From Paracoccaceae bacterium (lineage in GTDB: Bacteria; Pseudomonadota; Alphaproteobacteria; Rhodobacterales; Rhodobacteraceae), in NCBI GenBank assembly GCA_027489375.1, contig JAIXZW010000019.1, positions 214,326 to 278,325 on the forward strand: a DNA stretch of 64,000 nt, given 5' to 3'. Shown here one piece after another: positions 43,868 to 52,232 of this stretch; positions within the stretch are counted from its first letter, which is position 1; each line of letters opens with the position of its first letter. Position numbers and translations under genes: made by a program. The notes under the pieces are model-generated. The model ran no database searches. It had not been told where the DNA came from and was given only the letters and a program-made list of their open reading frames with translations.

Positions 43868-44386
43868 TCAGGGTGCGGGGTGACGCCAGATTTCCATCGG
43901 GCCGAGGCGGCTGTGGTCGAACACCCCCTCGAACCCGCAGCCCAGCCGTTCGGCAAGGCGGATGGAGCGGGCGTTGGCGGGGTCGATCATGCTGACCGCC
44001 GTGGTCCAGCCGAGGGTGCCATAGGCATAGTCGCGGGCGGCAAGGGCGGCTTCCTGCGCCACGCCGCGCCCTTCGGCGTGGTGCATCATGACCCAGCCGA
44101 CTTCGGGCGCGAACCAGCCCTCGGGGAACCAGAGGCCGACATGGCCGCAGAACCGTCCCGTTGCCTTTTCCTCGACCGCCCAGAAGCCGTAGCCGCGCAG
44201 CGCCCAATGCCCGAGATGCGTGGCAAGGCCGCGCCAAGCCATTTCGCGGGTCAGCGGGCCGCCGATGAAATGCGAGCGTTCGGTATCGTAAAAGGCGGCG
44301 AAGTCGTCGAAATCCGACTGGCGGTATTCGCGCATCAGCAGCCGTTCGGTTTCAAGGCGGGGGATGGTGACGGTATAGGCGGACAT
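43868..44386 (-). CDS. GNAT acetyltransferase, RimJ/RimL-like
   Basis: The protein has 172 aa from MSAYTVTIPRLETERL; the 259-aa ORF in the track extends into the intergenic terminator. It has LETERLLMREYRQSDFDDFAAF at the N-terminus, the acetyl-CoA site AEGRGVAQEAALAARDYA near 107, and ANARSIRLAERLGCGFEG near 138. This is the RimJ/RimL type that acetylates protein N-termini or small amines. It lies 9 bp upstream of the cupin-SnoaL gene, whose ribosome-binding site overlaps this stop. Confidence 0.9.
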   Translation of the reverse strand: MSAYTVTIPRLETERLLMREYRQSDFDDFAAFYDTERSHFIGGPLTREMAWRGLATHLGHWALRGYGFWAVEEKATGRFCGHVGLWFPEGWFAPEVGWVMMHHAEGRGVAQEAALAARDYAYGTLGWTTAVSMIDPANARSIRLAERLGCGFEGVFDHSRLGPMEIWRHPAP

Positions 44387-44473
44387 GGGCAACCCGTGCT
44401 TCCTTTGCCCCAAGCTAACGGGGCGGGGCGGGGGGCGGAAGTGCCTTTGCACGCAAGCTGATATGCGGGCATG

Positions 44474-44503
44474 AAAAAAGGCCGGCCATGGGAGCGGCCG
44501 GCC
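44474..44503 (-). terminator. Rho-independent terminator of the hyuA-hyuB operon
   Basis: Read on the minus strand, GGCCGGCC-GCTCCCAT-GGCCGGCC is followed by TTTTTTC: a perfect 8-bp GC stem and a U-run 33 bp after the hyuB stop. It is the clearest intrinsic terminator in the window and marks the end of the 49219-44536 operon. Confidence 0.9.
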
Positions 44504-44535
44504 AGTTTGTGCAGCGCGGGGAGGCGCCACAGGGA

Positions 44536-46317
44536 TCAGGTCCGGCGCAGTGCCTGCCGCAGCTTTTCGGTGGCCGCCATATCCACCGTCTCGGTGTCGA
44601 GGTTCACCGCCACGCCGTAAACCGTGCGGGCGTGGTCGACGCTGCAAAAGCCGTCGAGGACATCTTCCAGCACCTTGACCGGCGGGCGGTTCAGCGGATC
44701 GCCGTAGCCGCCGCCGTTGGGGCTGTAATAGGTCATGACGTCATTGGCTTCGACCGCGAGGCCCGAGAACTTCGAGAACATCTCGCGTTCCTCGCCGGGG
44801 CGGGCGGGGTTGGTGATGGTGCAGCGCCCCACCACCCCGTCATGCCCGCCGAAGATGCCCCAAGGCGCGTCGTGGTGGCGTTCGGATTCGTGGGTGATGA
44901 AGGCGGGCGTCAGCACGCGCTGCGATTTGACCACGCCGATCCCGCCGCGAAACTCGCCCGCGCCGGGGGGCATGTCGTCGCGCAATTCGTAGCGGTCGCA
45001 GATCATCGGGATATGCATCGCAAGATCTTCGAGCGGGTTGTTGCGCGTGTTGGCCATCAGGTTGTCGATGCTGTCGGGACCGTCGGAACGGGGGCGGCCG
45101 CCGTAGGCGCCTTCGTTCACCTCGAGGAACACCCAGTAGTCGCCCGAGGGGCGCAGGCCCGAATAGGCGGCGAAGCTGATCGAGGCGGAAGAGCCCGCGA
45201 TCACGCGGTCGGGCATCACGGGGGCAAGGGCGCGGATGATCAGGTCGATCATGCGGTTGCACTGGGTGAAGCGGGCCTCGGCTGACGCGGGTGCCTTGGG
45301 GTTGAAGATCGACCCCAAGGGGGCAGTCACCTTGATCGGGCGGAACGACCCTTCGTTCGACGGCACGCGCAGGTCCGATGTCGCGGCGTCCAGCAGCAGC
45401 TTGCGGAAACCCGCATAGGCCGCGACCTTGGTCGACCCCTCGAAGGGCACGTTGTAGGCGGTGGGCGTCTGGTCGGCGGAGCCTGTCAGGTCCACCTCGA
45501 CCTCGTCGCCGCGGACGCGGATCGTGACCTTGACCTTGAGCCGCTTGTCGCGGTTGCGGCCATCGTCATCGAGCCAGCCTTCGGCGGAGTAATCGCCATC
45601 GGGGATTTCGCTGATGCGCTGGCGGGTCATGCGCTCGGCATAGTCCATAAGCTGGTTGGCGGCGGCGAAAACCATGTCCTCGCCGTATTTCTCAAGCAGT
45701 TCGACGAAGCGTTTCGCACCCAGGCGGGCCGAGGCGACCTGCGCTTCGATATCCATGACCAACTGCCCCGCCGCGCGGCTGTTGCGGCGGATGTAGTTCC
45801 ACATGGCGTTGTTGGGCTGGCCCTTGCGGTAAAGCTTGGTTCCGGCAAAGAGCATACCTTCGGCAAAGACGTCGGGGACGTCGATGATGAGGCCCGGTGT
45901 CGCCGCGCCGATGTCGACATGGTGGGCGGTGTTTCCGGCAAAGCCGACAAGCCGGTCCTGATAGAAAACCGGAACGACGATGGCGAGGTCGGGTGTGTGG
46001 CTCGATCCGTAATAGGGGTGGTTGTGAACGACGACATCGCCGTCATACCATTCGCCATCTTCCAGCGTCTGGTCGATCCCGCGCAGATAGGCGGGGATCG
46101 AGCCGATGTGCATCGGGGTGGATTCCGACTCGCACAGGGTGTTGAAATTCACGTCGAACAGGCCCGCGCCAAGGTCCTGGCTTTCGCGGATGATCGAGGA
46201 AAAGGACATGCGGTAGAGCACATGGCCCATCTCTTCGGCGATGGTTTCAAAGCTGCCACGGATCACTTGCAGCGTGATCGGATCGACGGTGACGGCGGTC
46301 GGGGAAATCAGGTTCAT
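44536..46317 (-). CDS. hydantoinase B subunit, HyuB-like (copy 3)
   Basis: The protein has 593 aa, starting after AAGGAGGAC. It is collinear with copy 1 (15841) over nearly its whole length: DPITLQVIRGSFETIAEEMG, NTAHHVDIGAATPGLI, and a C-terminal NGGGYGDPLNRPP. It is the B half of an ATP-dependent cyclic ureide hydrolase with the A subunit encoded 12 bp upstream. With the N-carbamoylsarcosine-amidase-like enzyme at the head of the operon, N-methylhydantoin is a plausible substrate. It is the last gene before the terminator. Confidence 0.88.
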   Translation of the reverse strand: MNLISPTAVTVDPITLQVIRGSFETIAEEMGHVLYRMSFSSIIRESQDLGAGLFDVNFNTLCESESTPMHIGSIPAYLRGIDQTLEDGEWYDGDVVVHNHPYYGSSHTPDLAIVVPVFYQDRLVGFAGNTAHHVDIGAATPGLIIDVPDVFAEGMLFAGTKLYRKGQPNNAMWNYIRRNSRAAGQLVMDIEAQVASARLGAKRFVELLEKYGEDMVFAAANQLMDYAERMTRQRISEIPDGDYSAEGWLDDDGRNRDKRLKVKVTIRVRGDEVEVDLTGSADQTPTAYNVPFEGSTKVAAYAGFRKLLLDAATSDLRVPSNEGSFRPIKVTAPLGSIFNPKAPASAEARFTQCNRMIDLIIRALAPVMPDRVIAGSSASISFAAYSGLRPSGDYWVFLEVNEGAYGGRPRSDGPDSIDNLMANTRNNPLEDLAMHIPMICDRYELRDDMPPGAGEFRGGIGVVKSQRVLTPAFITHESERHHDAPWGIFGGHDGVVGRCTITNPARPGEEREMFSKFSGLAVEANDVMTYYSPNGGGYGDPLNRPPVKVLEDVLDGFCSVDHARTVYGVAVNLDTETVDMAATEKLRQALRRT

Positions 46318-46329
46318 CTGTCGTCCTCC

Positions 46330-48408
46330 TTATGCGCCGATGGCACGGATGCGGGTGTTGCCGTAGTCGAGCGTTTCGGCCACGTAGCCGGGCGGCACGA
46401 GGGTCGTCGCGTTGTGCTGGTGCAGCAGGGCGGGGCCGGGGACGCGGTCGCCCGCGAACAGTTTGGTGCGGTCGTAGCGCGGGGTTTCCAGCGTGCGGCC
46501 ATCGTCAAAGGTGGTGGCGCGCACGAACATCAGCGCGCGGTCGATGCTGGAGCCGTCGGTCTTGGCGATCGTCGGAATCTCGATCCGCCGGACCGAGGCC
46601 GAGCCGATGGCGCGCAGGGTGATCAGTTCCACCTCGGCGTCGCGGTAGCTGTAGCCGTAGTCTTGCTGGTGCTGGTCGTGGAAGCTGTCGGCGATGGTCT
46701 TGACGTTGGCCGCCGTGACCGCGCCCACGGGCATGTCGGCGCGCAGTTCGAACCCCTGGCCGTGGTAGCGGCACTCGGCGACGACGGTCAGGCGTTGCTG
46801 GTCGCGGGGGATGCCGTCGCTGTCGAGTTCTTCGGTCACGCGGTCGCGCAGCGCGGCGGTGGCGGCGTTGATGCGGGCGAATTCTGCCGCCCCCGCCTTG
46901 TTCAACTCGACGATCACCGCTTCGGTGTGTTCGTATTGCAGGTCGGTTTTCAGCAGGCCCACGGCGGCGGTGATGCCGGGGGCGACGGGGACGATCACAT
47001 CGCGGCAGGCCATCGCCTCGGCCAGTGCGACGCCGTGCAGGGGGCCGGCACCGCCAAAGGGCATGATGGAAAACTCGCGCGGGTCGACGCCGCGCGCGAC
47101 CGAGTTGGAGCGGATCGCGAGGGCCATGTTGTTGTTGATGATCTTGATGATGCCAAGGGCGGCTTCCTTGACGGTCATGCCCAGCGGGCGGGCGATTTTC
47201 TCTTCGATGGCCTTGTAGGACAGGCTGGCGTCAAGCTTGAGGTCGCCGCCAAGCGCCATGTCGGGGTCGAGCCGTCCCAGCACGATCTGCGCGTCGGTCA
47301 CGGTGGGCTCCACCCCGCCGCGCCCGTAGCAGGCGGGGCCGGGTTCCGACCCTGCCGAGCGCGGGCCGACGTGGAAAGCGCCCGCCTCGTCGATGAAAGC
47401 GACCGAGCCGCCGCCCGCGCCGATGGTGACAAGGTCGATCATCGGCGTCAGGACCGGATGGCCCGAGACATAGGTATCGCGCGGGTTCATGATCTTCACC
47501 TCGCCTGCCGGAATGGTCGAGATGTCGGCCGAGGTGCCGCCGATATCGACGGTGATGATATTGGCGACTCCGGCCATGCCGCCCTCGGACGCGCCGCCGA
47601 TGACGCCGCCCGCGGGGCCGGACATCAGGATGCGGATGGGCCGTTTGGCGCAGGCTTCGACGGTGGAGACCCCGCCGTTCGACTGCATGATCCGCAGTTT
47701 CGACATCACCCCCGCCTCGCGCAGGCGGGCGTCGAGGTCGCGCAGGTAAAAGGCGGTCTTGGGACCGACGTAGCAGTTCATCGCGGCGGTCGAGAAACGT
47801 TCGTATTCGCGCATCACGTTGGCCACTTCGGACGAGAGCGTGACATAGGCGTCGGGCATTTCTTCCAGCACGATTTCCTTGGCGCGGCGTTCGTGGCTGT
47901 CGTTCAGGAAGGCGAACATGAAACCGATGACGACCGAATTGATCCCGCGTTTGCGGAACACGGCGCAGGCGTCGCGGACGGCCTGTTCGTCAAGCGGGGT
48001 TTCGATTTCGCCCGTCGGCGGCAGGATGCGTTCGCGCACGGAAATGCGGTTGCGGCGTTTCACCAGCGGCTGGCTTTGCCACGGCACGTCGAAATGCAGC
48101 GAGAAGTTGTAGGGCCGTTTGTGGCGGCCGATGTGCAGGATGTCGCGGAAGCCTTCGGTCGTGATCATCCCGCATTCCGAGCCGTTATGCTCGATGGTGA
48201 TGTTGGTCGCGGTGGTGGTGCCGTGGACGATCACATCCACCTCGGCGGGGTCGATGCCCGCCATGTTGCAGATGCCCTGCACGCCCTGCACGACGCCGAT
48301 GGACTGGTTTTTCAGCGTGGTGGGGACTTTGTGGTAGAACACCCCCTTGGTGCATTCGAGGACGAGATCGGTGTTCGTCCCTCCGACGTCGACGCCAATT
48401 CTGGCCAT
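46330..48408 (-). CDS. hydantoinase/oxoprolinase A subunit, HyuA-like (copy 3)
   Basis: The protein has 692 aa after AGGAGAGAG. ATPase motifs are IGVDVGGTNTDLVLEC, with Asn where copy 1 has Phe in GGT-T-D, and TVDIGGTSADISTIPAG near 285, then GAGGGSVAFIDEAG. It shares GFRDILHIGRHKRP and HFDVPWQSQPLVKRRNRI with copy 1, so the two arose by duplication. It probably activates an N-methylhydantoin-like ring by phosphorylation; the operon's carbamoyl amidase would then act on the product. Confidence 0.88.
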   Translation of the reverse strand: MARIGVDVGGTNTDLVLECTKGVFYHKVPTTLKNQSIGVVQGVQGICNMAGIDPAEVDVIVHGTTTATNITIEHNGSECGMITTEGFRDILHIGRHKRPYNFSLHFDVPWQSQPLVKRRNRISVRERILPPTGEIETPLDEQAVRDACAVFRKRGINSVVIGFMFAFLNDSHERRAKEIVLEEMPDAYVTLSSEVANVMREYERFSTAAMNCYVGPKTAFYLRDLDARLREAGVMSKLRIMQSNGGVSTVEACAKRPIRILMSGPAGGVIGGASEGGMAGVANIITVDIGGTSADISTIPAGEVKIMNPRDTYVSGHPVLTPMIDLVTIGAGGGSVAFIDEAGAFHVGPRSAGSEPGPACYGRGGVEPTVTDAQIVLGRLDPDMALGGDLKLDASLSYKAIEEKIARPLGMTVKEAALGIIKIINNNMALAIRSNSVARGVDPREFSIMPFGGAGPLHGVALAEAMACRDVIVPVAPGITAAVGLLKTDLQYEHTEAVIVELNKAGAAEFARINAATAALRDRVTEELDSDGIPRDQQRLTVVAECRYHGQGFELRADMPVGAVTAANVKTIADSFHDQHQQDYGYSYRDAEVELITLRAIGSASVRRIEIPTIAKTDGSSIDRALMFVRATTFDDGRTLETPRYDRTKLFAGDRVPGPALLHQHNATTLVPPGYVAETLDYGNTRIRAIGA

Positions 48409-48457
48409 GTTCTCTCTCCTGCTGTGGCTGGCTTCCGCCTCTGACGGGCGGTGGTCG

Positions 48458-48484
48458 GCCAGACCCGCCCGATGCGGGTCTGGC
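48458..48484 (-). terminator. 11-bp perfect hairpin between the amidase and hyuA genes
   Basis: GCCAGACCCGC-CCGAT-GCGGGTCTGGC lies in the 88-bp gap just after the amidase stop (minus strand). It is a very stable stem without a U-run in the direction of transcription. It may act as a partial terminator or mRNA stabiliser that separates amidase expression from hyuAB. Confidence 0.6.
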
Positions 48485-48496
48485 GCTTTGGTCAGG

Positions 48497-49219
48497 TCAC
48501 TCGGCGGCGATCTTCTGCGCGGCGAGGCCGTTGACGTAGTTCACGCAGGTCTCGACCGTTTCGACGTCGCCGAACTTGGCGTCGATGTCGAAGAGGTTCC
48601 ACGCCACGGCACCCGGCACGCGGTCGCCGATGGCCTCTTTGACCGCGATGGGGCGGAAGCCGTCGGCAAGGCCGTCGCAGATGGTCTGGCGGACGCAGGC
48701 GCAGGCGGTGACGCCGGTCACGAGGATCGTGTCGACGTTGTTGGCGCGCAGGATGCCGGCGAGTTCGGTGCCGTGGAAGGCCGAGGCGCGCTTTTTCAGC
48801 AGCGTGTATTCGCCGTCGATCGGGGCGATGCGGCTGTCGATGGCCCAGAGGTCTTTGTCTTTCAGGTTCACGACATCGACGGGGATCTTGTTGTGCCACA
48901 GGCCCATGTCGGTGAAATCGGCGTTGCGGTCGGTGATTTCATAGGCGGTGGTCACATGGATCACCGGCAGATGCGCGGCGCGGAAGGCTTTCAGCAGCGC
49001 CTGCATGCCGGGGATGATCTCGTTGTCCATCTTCTCCTGATCGCAGGTGAAGGGGTTGCCGGGGCGGGTCCATGCGTTGGCAAGGTCGACGCTGACCAGC
49101 GCGGGGCGCTTGCCAAAGCCGACGCGGCGCTGGAAGCCGCGCTGTTGGTAAAGCTTGCTGGCCGTGTCGAAGGCGGCTTGCAGCAGGCGGTCAAGTTCCT
49201 TGGTGTCGACGTCGCTCAT
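48497..49219 (-). CDS. isochorismatase-family hydrolase, N-carbamoylsarcosine amidohydrolase-like
   Basis: The protein has 240 aa from MSDVDTKELDRLL after AGGAGA; the 347-aa ORF in the track runs through the divergent promoter. The Asp-Lys-Cys triad is present: SVDLANAWT near residue 40, LLKKRASAFHGTEL near 140, and the cysteine in TGVTACACVRQT near 175. The surrounding pattern (SAFHGT, VREAIGDR-like VKEAIGDR, NLFDIDAKFGDV) resembles Arthrobacter N-carbamoylsarcosine amidase as I recall it. It would convert N-carbamoylsarcosine to sarcosine, CO2 and ammonia after N-methylhydantoin opening. Other N-carbamoyl acids are possible. Confidence 0.83.
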   Translation of the reverse strand: MSDVDTKELDRLLQAAFDTASKLYQQRGFQRRVGFGKRPALVSVDLANAWTRPGNPFTCDQEKMDNEIIPGMQALLKAFRAAHLPVIHVTTAYEITDRNADFTDMGLWHNKIPVDVVNLKDKDLWAIDSRIAPIDGEYTLLKKRASAFHGTELAGILRANNVDTILVTGVTACACVRQTICDGLADGFRPIAVKEAIGDRVPGAVAWNLFDIDAKFGDVETVETCVNYVNGLAAQKIAAE

Positions 49220-49369
49220 GGCGGGTTCTCCTGTCGTTGATGCGGCGGGCGCCATGCCCGTCCTGTGACTGCGAGCTTTCGCCTTTCCCTTGCCGTGTTG
49301 GGAAATGCCGCTCTGACAGGGATGATCGCGAAAGGATGGCTTGCTGTGAAATGGCATATGGGCAAATAT

Positions 49370-49388
49370 TGATGCGCTGGGTGCATCA
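49370..49388. promoter_or_regulatory. candidate LysR-binding palindrome
   Basis: TGATGC-N7-GCATCA is a perfect 6-bp-arm inverted repeat. It lies 18 bp before the LysR start and 151 bp before the amidase start, in the 186-bp divergent region. Position and symmetry fit a LysR recognition site that both autoregulates and activates the amidase-hyuAB operon. Confidence 0.6.
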
Positions 49389-49405
49389 CTGGAAGCGGGG
49401 CGCAT

Positions 49406-50302
49406 ATGCGGGAATTGGCGGGGCTGGATACGGTGCAGTCTTTCCTTGTGCTGGCCGAGGAGCTGAACTTTCGCCGCAGCGCGGAACGGCTGCATCTGGA
49501 CCAGTCGGCGCTGACGCGGCGCATCCAGAAGCTTGAGCATCTGTTGGGGTTCCGCCTGTTGGAGCGGTCAACGCGCGAGGTGTCGCTGACGCAGGCGGGG
49601 CGCAGTTTCTACGAGGACAATGCCCATCTGATGCGCCGCTACGAAGAGTCGGTCCAAGCCGCCCGCCGCATCGCCGAGGGCAAGGCGGGGCAGTTGCGGG
49701 TCGCCTATATGGCCTTTGCCGCGACCGAATTGATGCCCGCCGCCGTCGCGCGTTTCCGGCAGGTGCATCCGCATGTGGACATGCGGCTGAGCTATATCCG
49801 CACACAGGGGCAGAAGATCGCGCTGGCCAATGACGAGATCGACCTTGGCTATATGATCGGCCCGTTCGACCACCCCGATTACCATTCGGTCGCGCTGTCG
49901 TCGGAGCCGCTTTACGTGGTGACGCCGCGCAGCCATCCGTTGTTGCTCTTGCCCAACATCACGCCGCAAGACCTGATCGGGCAGGACATGATCCTTGGCG
50001 ACATGCGGGAATGGGACGAATACCGCTGGCGGCTGAACGACCTGTTCAGCGCCGAGGGGGTGGCGCTGAAAGTCACGCTCGAGGCGTCGAACACGCTGGC
50101 GCTGATCGGGCTGGTCGCGGCGGGGTTGGGGGTGACGATCTATCCCGAAAGCCTGATCGGGTTTCTTGGCCGCACGGTCGAGGTGCGCCAGATCATGCAC
50201 CCCGCCTTCCGCAACCGCACCATCCTTGTCTGGAAGCGGTCGAACCGTTCAAATCAGGTGCGGGCCTTTGTCGAGATCGCCAAGCACATCGGCGCAAGGT
50301 AG
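49406..50302 (+). CDS. LysR-family transcriptional regulator
   Basis: The protein has 298 aa. The winged helix is FLVLAEELNFRRSAERLHLDQSALTRRIQKLEHLLG, with an effector domain from about residue 90 (GQLRVAYMAFAATELM). The gene is divergent from the carbamoyl-amidase/hyuA/hyuB operon, the standard LysR arrangement, with a palindromic site between them. It therefore likely induces that operon when the cyclic ureide or a product is present. Confidence 0.93.
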   Translation: MRELAGLDTVQSFLVLAEELNFRRSAERLHLDQSALTRRIQKLEHLLGFRLLERSTREVSLTQAGRSFYEDNAHLMRRYEESVQAARRIAEGKAGQLRVAYMAFAATELMPAAVARFRQVHPHVDMRLSYIRTQGQKIALANDEIDLGYMIGPFDHPDYHSVALSSEPLYVVTPRSHPLLLLPNITPQDLIGQDMILGDMREWDEYRWRLNDLFSAEGVALKVTLEASNTLALIGLVAAGLGVTIYPESLIGFLGRTVEVRQIMHPAFRNRTILVWKRSNRSNQVRAFVEIAKHIGAR

Positions 50303-50327
50303 CGGCGCGGGCGGTGGCCCGCGCCGC
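50302..50327. terminator. bidirectional hairpin between lysR and the nos operon end
   Basis: GCGGCGCGGGC-GGTG-GCCCGCGCCGC is a perfect 11-bp stem starting on the last base of the LysR stop codon. It lies 6 bp from the end of the convergent cytochrome c gene. Without a clear U-run it is a probable shared, partly Rho-independent stop for both genes. Confidence 0.65.
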
Positions 50328-50333
50328 GACTGC

Positions 50334-50735
50334 TCATTTCAGGCTGGCGAGGTAGGCCGCCATATCCTCGGCCCCCTTGGTCAGTTTGAAGGTCATCTTG
50401 GCCTTGGCCGCCGGATCGCCCGTCTGTTCCTTGAGCCATGCGGTCGGGTCGGTGATGTAGGCCGCAAGCAGGGCTTCGTCCCAGACGGTGCCCTTGGCCC
50501 CTACGGCCTTGATCGATTCGCCATAGGCGAAGTCGGCCGAGGCGACGGGGCGGCCCAGGACGCCGAAAAGGTTGGGTGCGGTCTTGCCGCCCTTTTGCAC
50601 GGCGGTGCCATCGGGGGCGATGGCGGAATGGCAGGCGCGGCATTTCTTGAAATCGGCTTCGCCCTTGGCGGCGTCACCGGCATGGACGGGCAGGGTGGCA
50701 AGCGCCAGAAGCGCTGCGGTCAAGAGGGGTTTCAT
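50334..50735 (-). CDS. periplasmic cytochrome c (class I, small)
   Basis: The protein has 133 aa: Sec signal MKPLLTAALLALATLPVHAG, haem motif CRACH near residue 32, and a candidate axial Met in KAKMTFKL near 113. The fold matches c2/c550-type electron carriers. It is the last gene of the nos operon, 11 bp after nosX. No nosC or nosG is present, so it may carry electrons to NosZ. It could instead be a general carrier that has joined the operon. Confidence 0.88.
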   Translation of the reverse strand: MKPLLTAALLALATLPVHAGDAAKGEADFKKCRACHSAIAPDGTAVQKGGKTAPNLFGVLGRPVASADFAYGESIKAVGAKGTVWDEALLAAYITDPTAWLKEQTGDPAAKAKMTFKLTKGAEDMAAYLASLK

Positions 50736-50746
50736 GGGAAATCCTT

Positions 50747-51655
50747 TCAGACGGGTAGGGCGGCTTCGAGCCGCGTTCGGGGAAAGCGGGAGAGTGCGGC
50801 CTCGATCGCCGCGCGGTCGGGCATGAGGCAGGCCGCCGTGGACAGCGCATCGGCCAGAGCGGCCGAGGGGGCCGAGACCGACACGGCCTGCCAGACCGCA
50901 GGGGCGGGTTCGCCCGTGGCGGGGTTCAGGATGTGGCCGACCTTGCCCGCCGCATCGAAGACGGTGCCAAGCGGGGCCGAGGTCGCAAGCGCGCGGTCGG
51001 CAAGGCCGATCCTGCGCCCTTCGGGGGCAAGGGTGACGGGCCAGTCCCCGCCTGCGGGGTTCTGGCCCAGAGCGCGGAACTCGCCCGTGTCGATCAGGAT
51101 GTCGGTCAGGCCTTCGGCCTCGAGCAGGGCGGCGATGCGGTCGGCGATGTAGCCTTGGGCGATGCCGTTGAGGGTCAGCGCCATCCGCGGGCGCAGGGTG
51201 ATGGCGGATTCGTCCAGCGTGACACCCTGCCATCCGGTCAGGGCGAGGGTGGCTTGGCGGTCGCCTTCCGTCAGGTCACGCCCTGCCTCGGCGGCTTCGG
51301 CATGGGCCTGCCAAAGGCGCTGCACGGTGGGGTCGAACAGGCCACCCGTCGCGCGGTGGACGCTGGCCGAGAGGGTCAGGCATTCCAGCAGCTCGAAGGG
51401 TGGCGCGTCGAGGCGGCTTCGGGTGTTGAGTTGGCTCAGCGCCGAATTGGCTCGGTAGAGGCTGAACACCTGCTCCAGCCGTTCGATTTCCGCCGCGGCG
51501 CGGGCGGTGATTTCGGCGGCCTTCGGGTGGGTCAGGCGGATCGTGGCGCGGGCGCCAAGGGCGGCGCCCTGCCAGACGAAGGGGGCGGCGCGGGCGGCGG
51601 TGCCTGTGGCCATTGCGGCGGCGGCGATCATCAGGAAGCGGCGGCGTGTGGTCAT
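50747..51655 (-). CDS. nosX: NosX, FAD:protein FMN transferase (ApbE family)
   Basis: The protein has 302 aa. The Tat-like signal TRRRFLMIAAAAMATGTAARA exports it. The ApbE core has GLFDPTVQRLWQ near 115 and LNGIAQGYIADRIAALLEAEG near 165, followed by a DTGEFRALG motif. In nos clusters this enzyme attaches FMN covalently to NosR, which is needed for electron flow to N2O reductase. It lies 4 bp after nosL in the operon. Confidence 0.93.
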   Translation of the reverse strand: MTTRRRFLMIAAAAMATGTAARAAPFVWQGAALGARATIRLTHPKAAEITARAAAEIERLEQVFSLYRANSALSQLNTRSRLDAPPFELLECLTLSASVHRATGGLFDPTVQRLWQAHAEAAEAGRDLTEGDRQATLALTGWQGVTLDESAITLRPRMALTLNGIAQGYIADRIAALLEAEGLTDILIDTGEFRALGQNPAGGDWPVTLAPEGRRIGLADRALATSAPLGTVFDAAGKVGHILNPATGEPAPAVWQAVSVSAPSAALADALSTAACLMPDRAAIEAALSRFPRTRLEAALPV

Positions 51656-51659
51656 GGCG

Positions 51660-52232
51660 TCAGCCCCCCGTGTGCTGGTGGTGGTGCGACAGCGATTTCA
51701 GGCGGTCGGAGTAATCGTCATCTTCGGCAACGGCGGCTTCGGGTTCGTCGGGCGGGATCACGGCGCTGTCCGGCACCTCGGCCAGCGTCACTACCTTGCC
51801 GCCGTTGGTGGCGGCAAAGGCTGCGGCCTTGGCGGGGTCGGAGAAGGGGACGAGTTCCGGCGACCCCATGCCGCCCAGTTTCGACGAGCCGATCACATAG
51901 ACCGCCGTTTGCGCGTCGATCCAGTTCGTGGCTCCCGGTTCGTCCCAAGTGGCCCCGTCGGCACCCATGTCGTTGACCCAGATGGCAAGGATGCGGTGCG
52001 TCTGTTCGGGCATGCGTGCATAGGCCACCGTATCGCGGATCTGGGCAAAGAAGAGCGGCGCTTCGGGCAGGCCTTCGAGATGGACCTGCCCCTTGGGGCC
52101 GGAGTGTTCGGTCACGTTCATCTGGCAATAGTGGTCGATGGCATCGGCGGTCAGGGCCACGGGATCGGTGGCCTGAGCGGTCTCTTCGCGGCAGGCGGCG
52201 AGGATGAGGATGAGGATGAGGGCTTTTTTCAT
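51660..52232 (-). CDS. nosL: NosL copper-chaperone lipoprotein
   Basis: The protein has 190 aa from ATG 52232. The lipobox is LILAAC at residues 9-14, so it is a periplasmic lipoprotein. NosL delivers Cu(I) for CuZ assembly in NosZ with NosDFY. Candidate copper ligands are in DHYCQMNVTEHSG near residue 33. The C-terminus is acidic and then histidine-rich (HHHQHTGG), an extra metal-binding tail. It overlaps nosY by 4 bp. The track's 444-aa ORF is a run-on through nosY. Confidence 0.94.
   Translation of the reverse strand: MKKALILILILAACREETAQATDPVALTADAIDHYCQMNVTEHSGPKGQVHLEGLPEAPLFFAQIRDTVAYARMPEQTHRILAIWVNDMGADGATWDEPGATNWIDAQTAVYVIGSSKLGGMGSPELVPFSDPAKAAAFAATNGGKVVTLAEVPDSAVIPPDEPEAAVAEDDDYSDRLKSLSHHHQHTGG

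Noticed and set aside
44536-48408. Reading the HyuAB pairs as acetone carboxylase
   Set aside because: The alpha and beta subunits are related, but no gamma subunit gene lies beside any of the three pairs, and carbamoyl amidases do.
45919-48444. 841-aa plus-strand ORF
   Set aside because: It is antisense to hyuB/hyuA copy 3, which have ribosome-binding sites and full domains.
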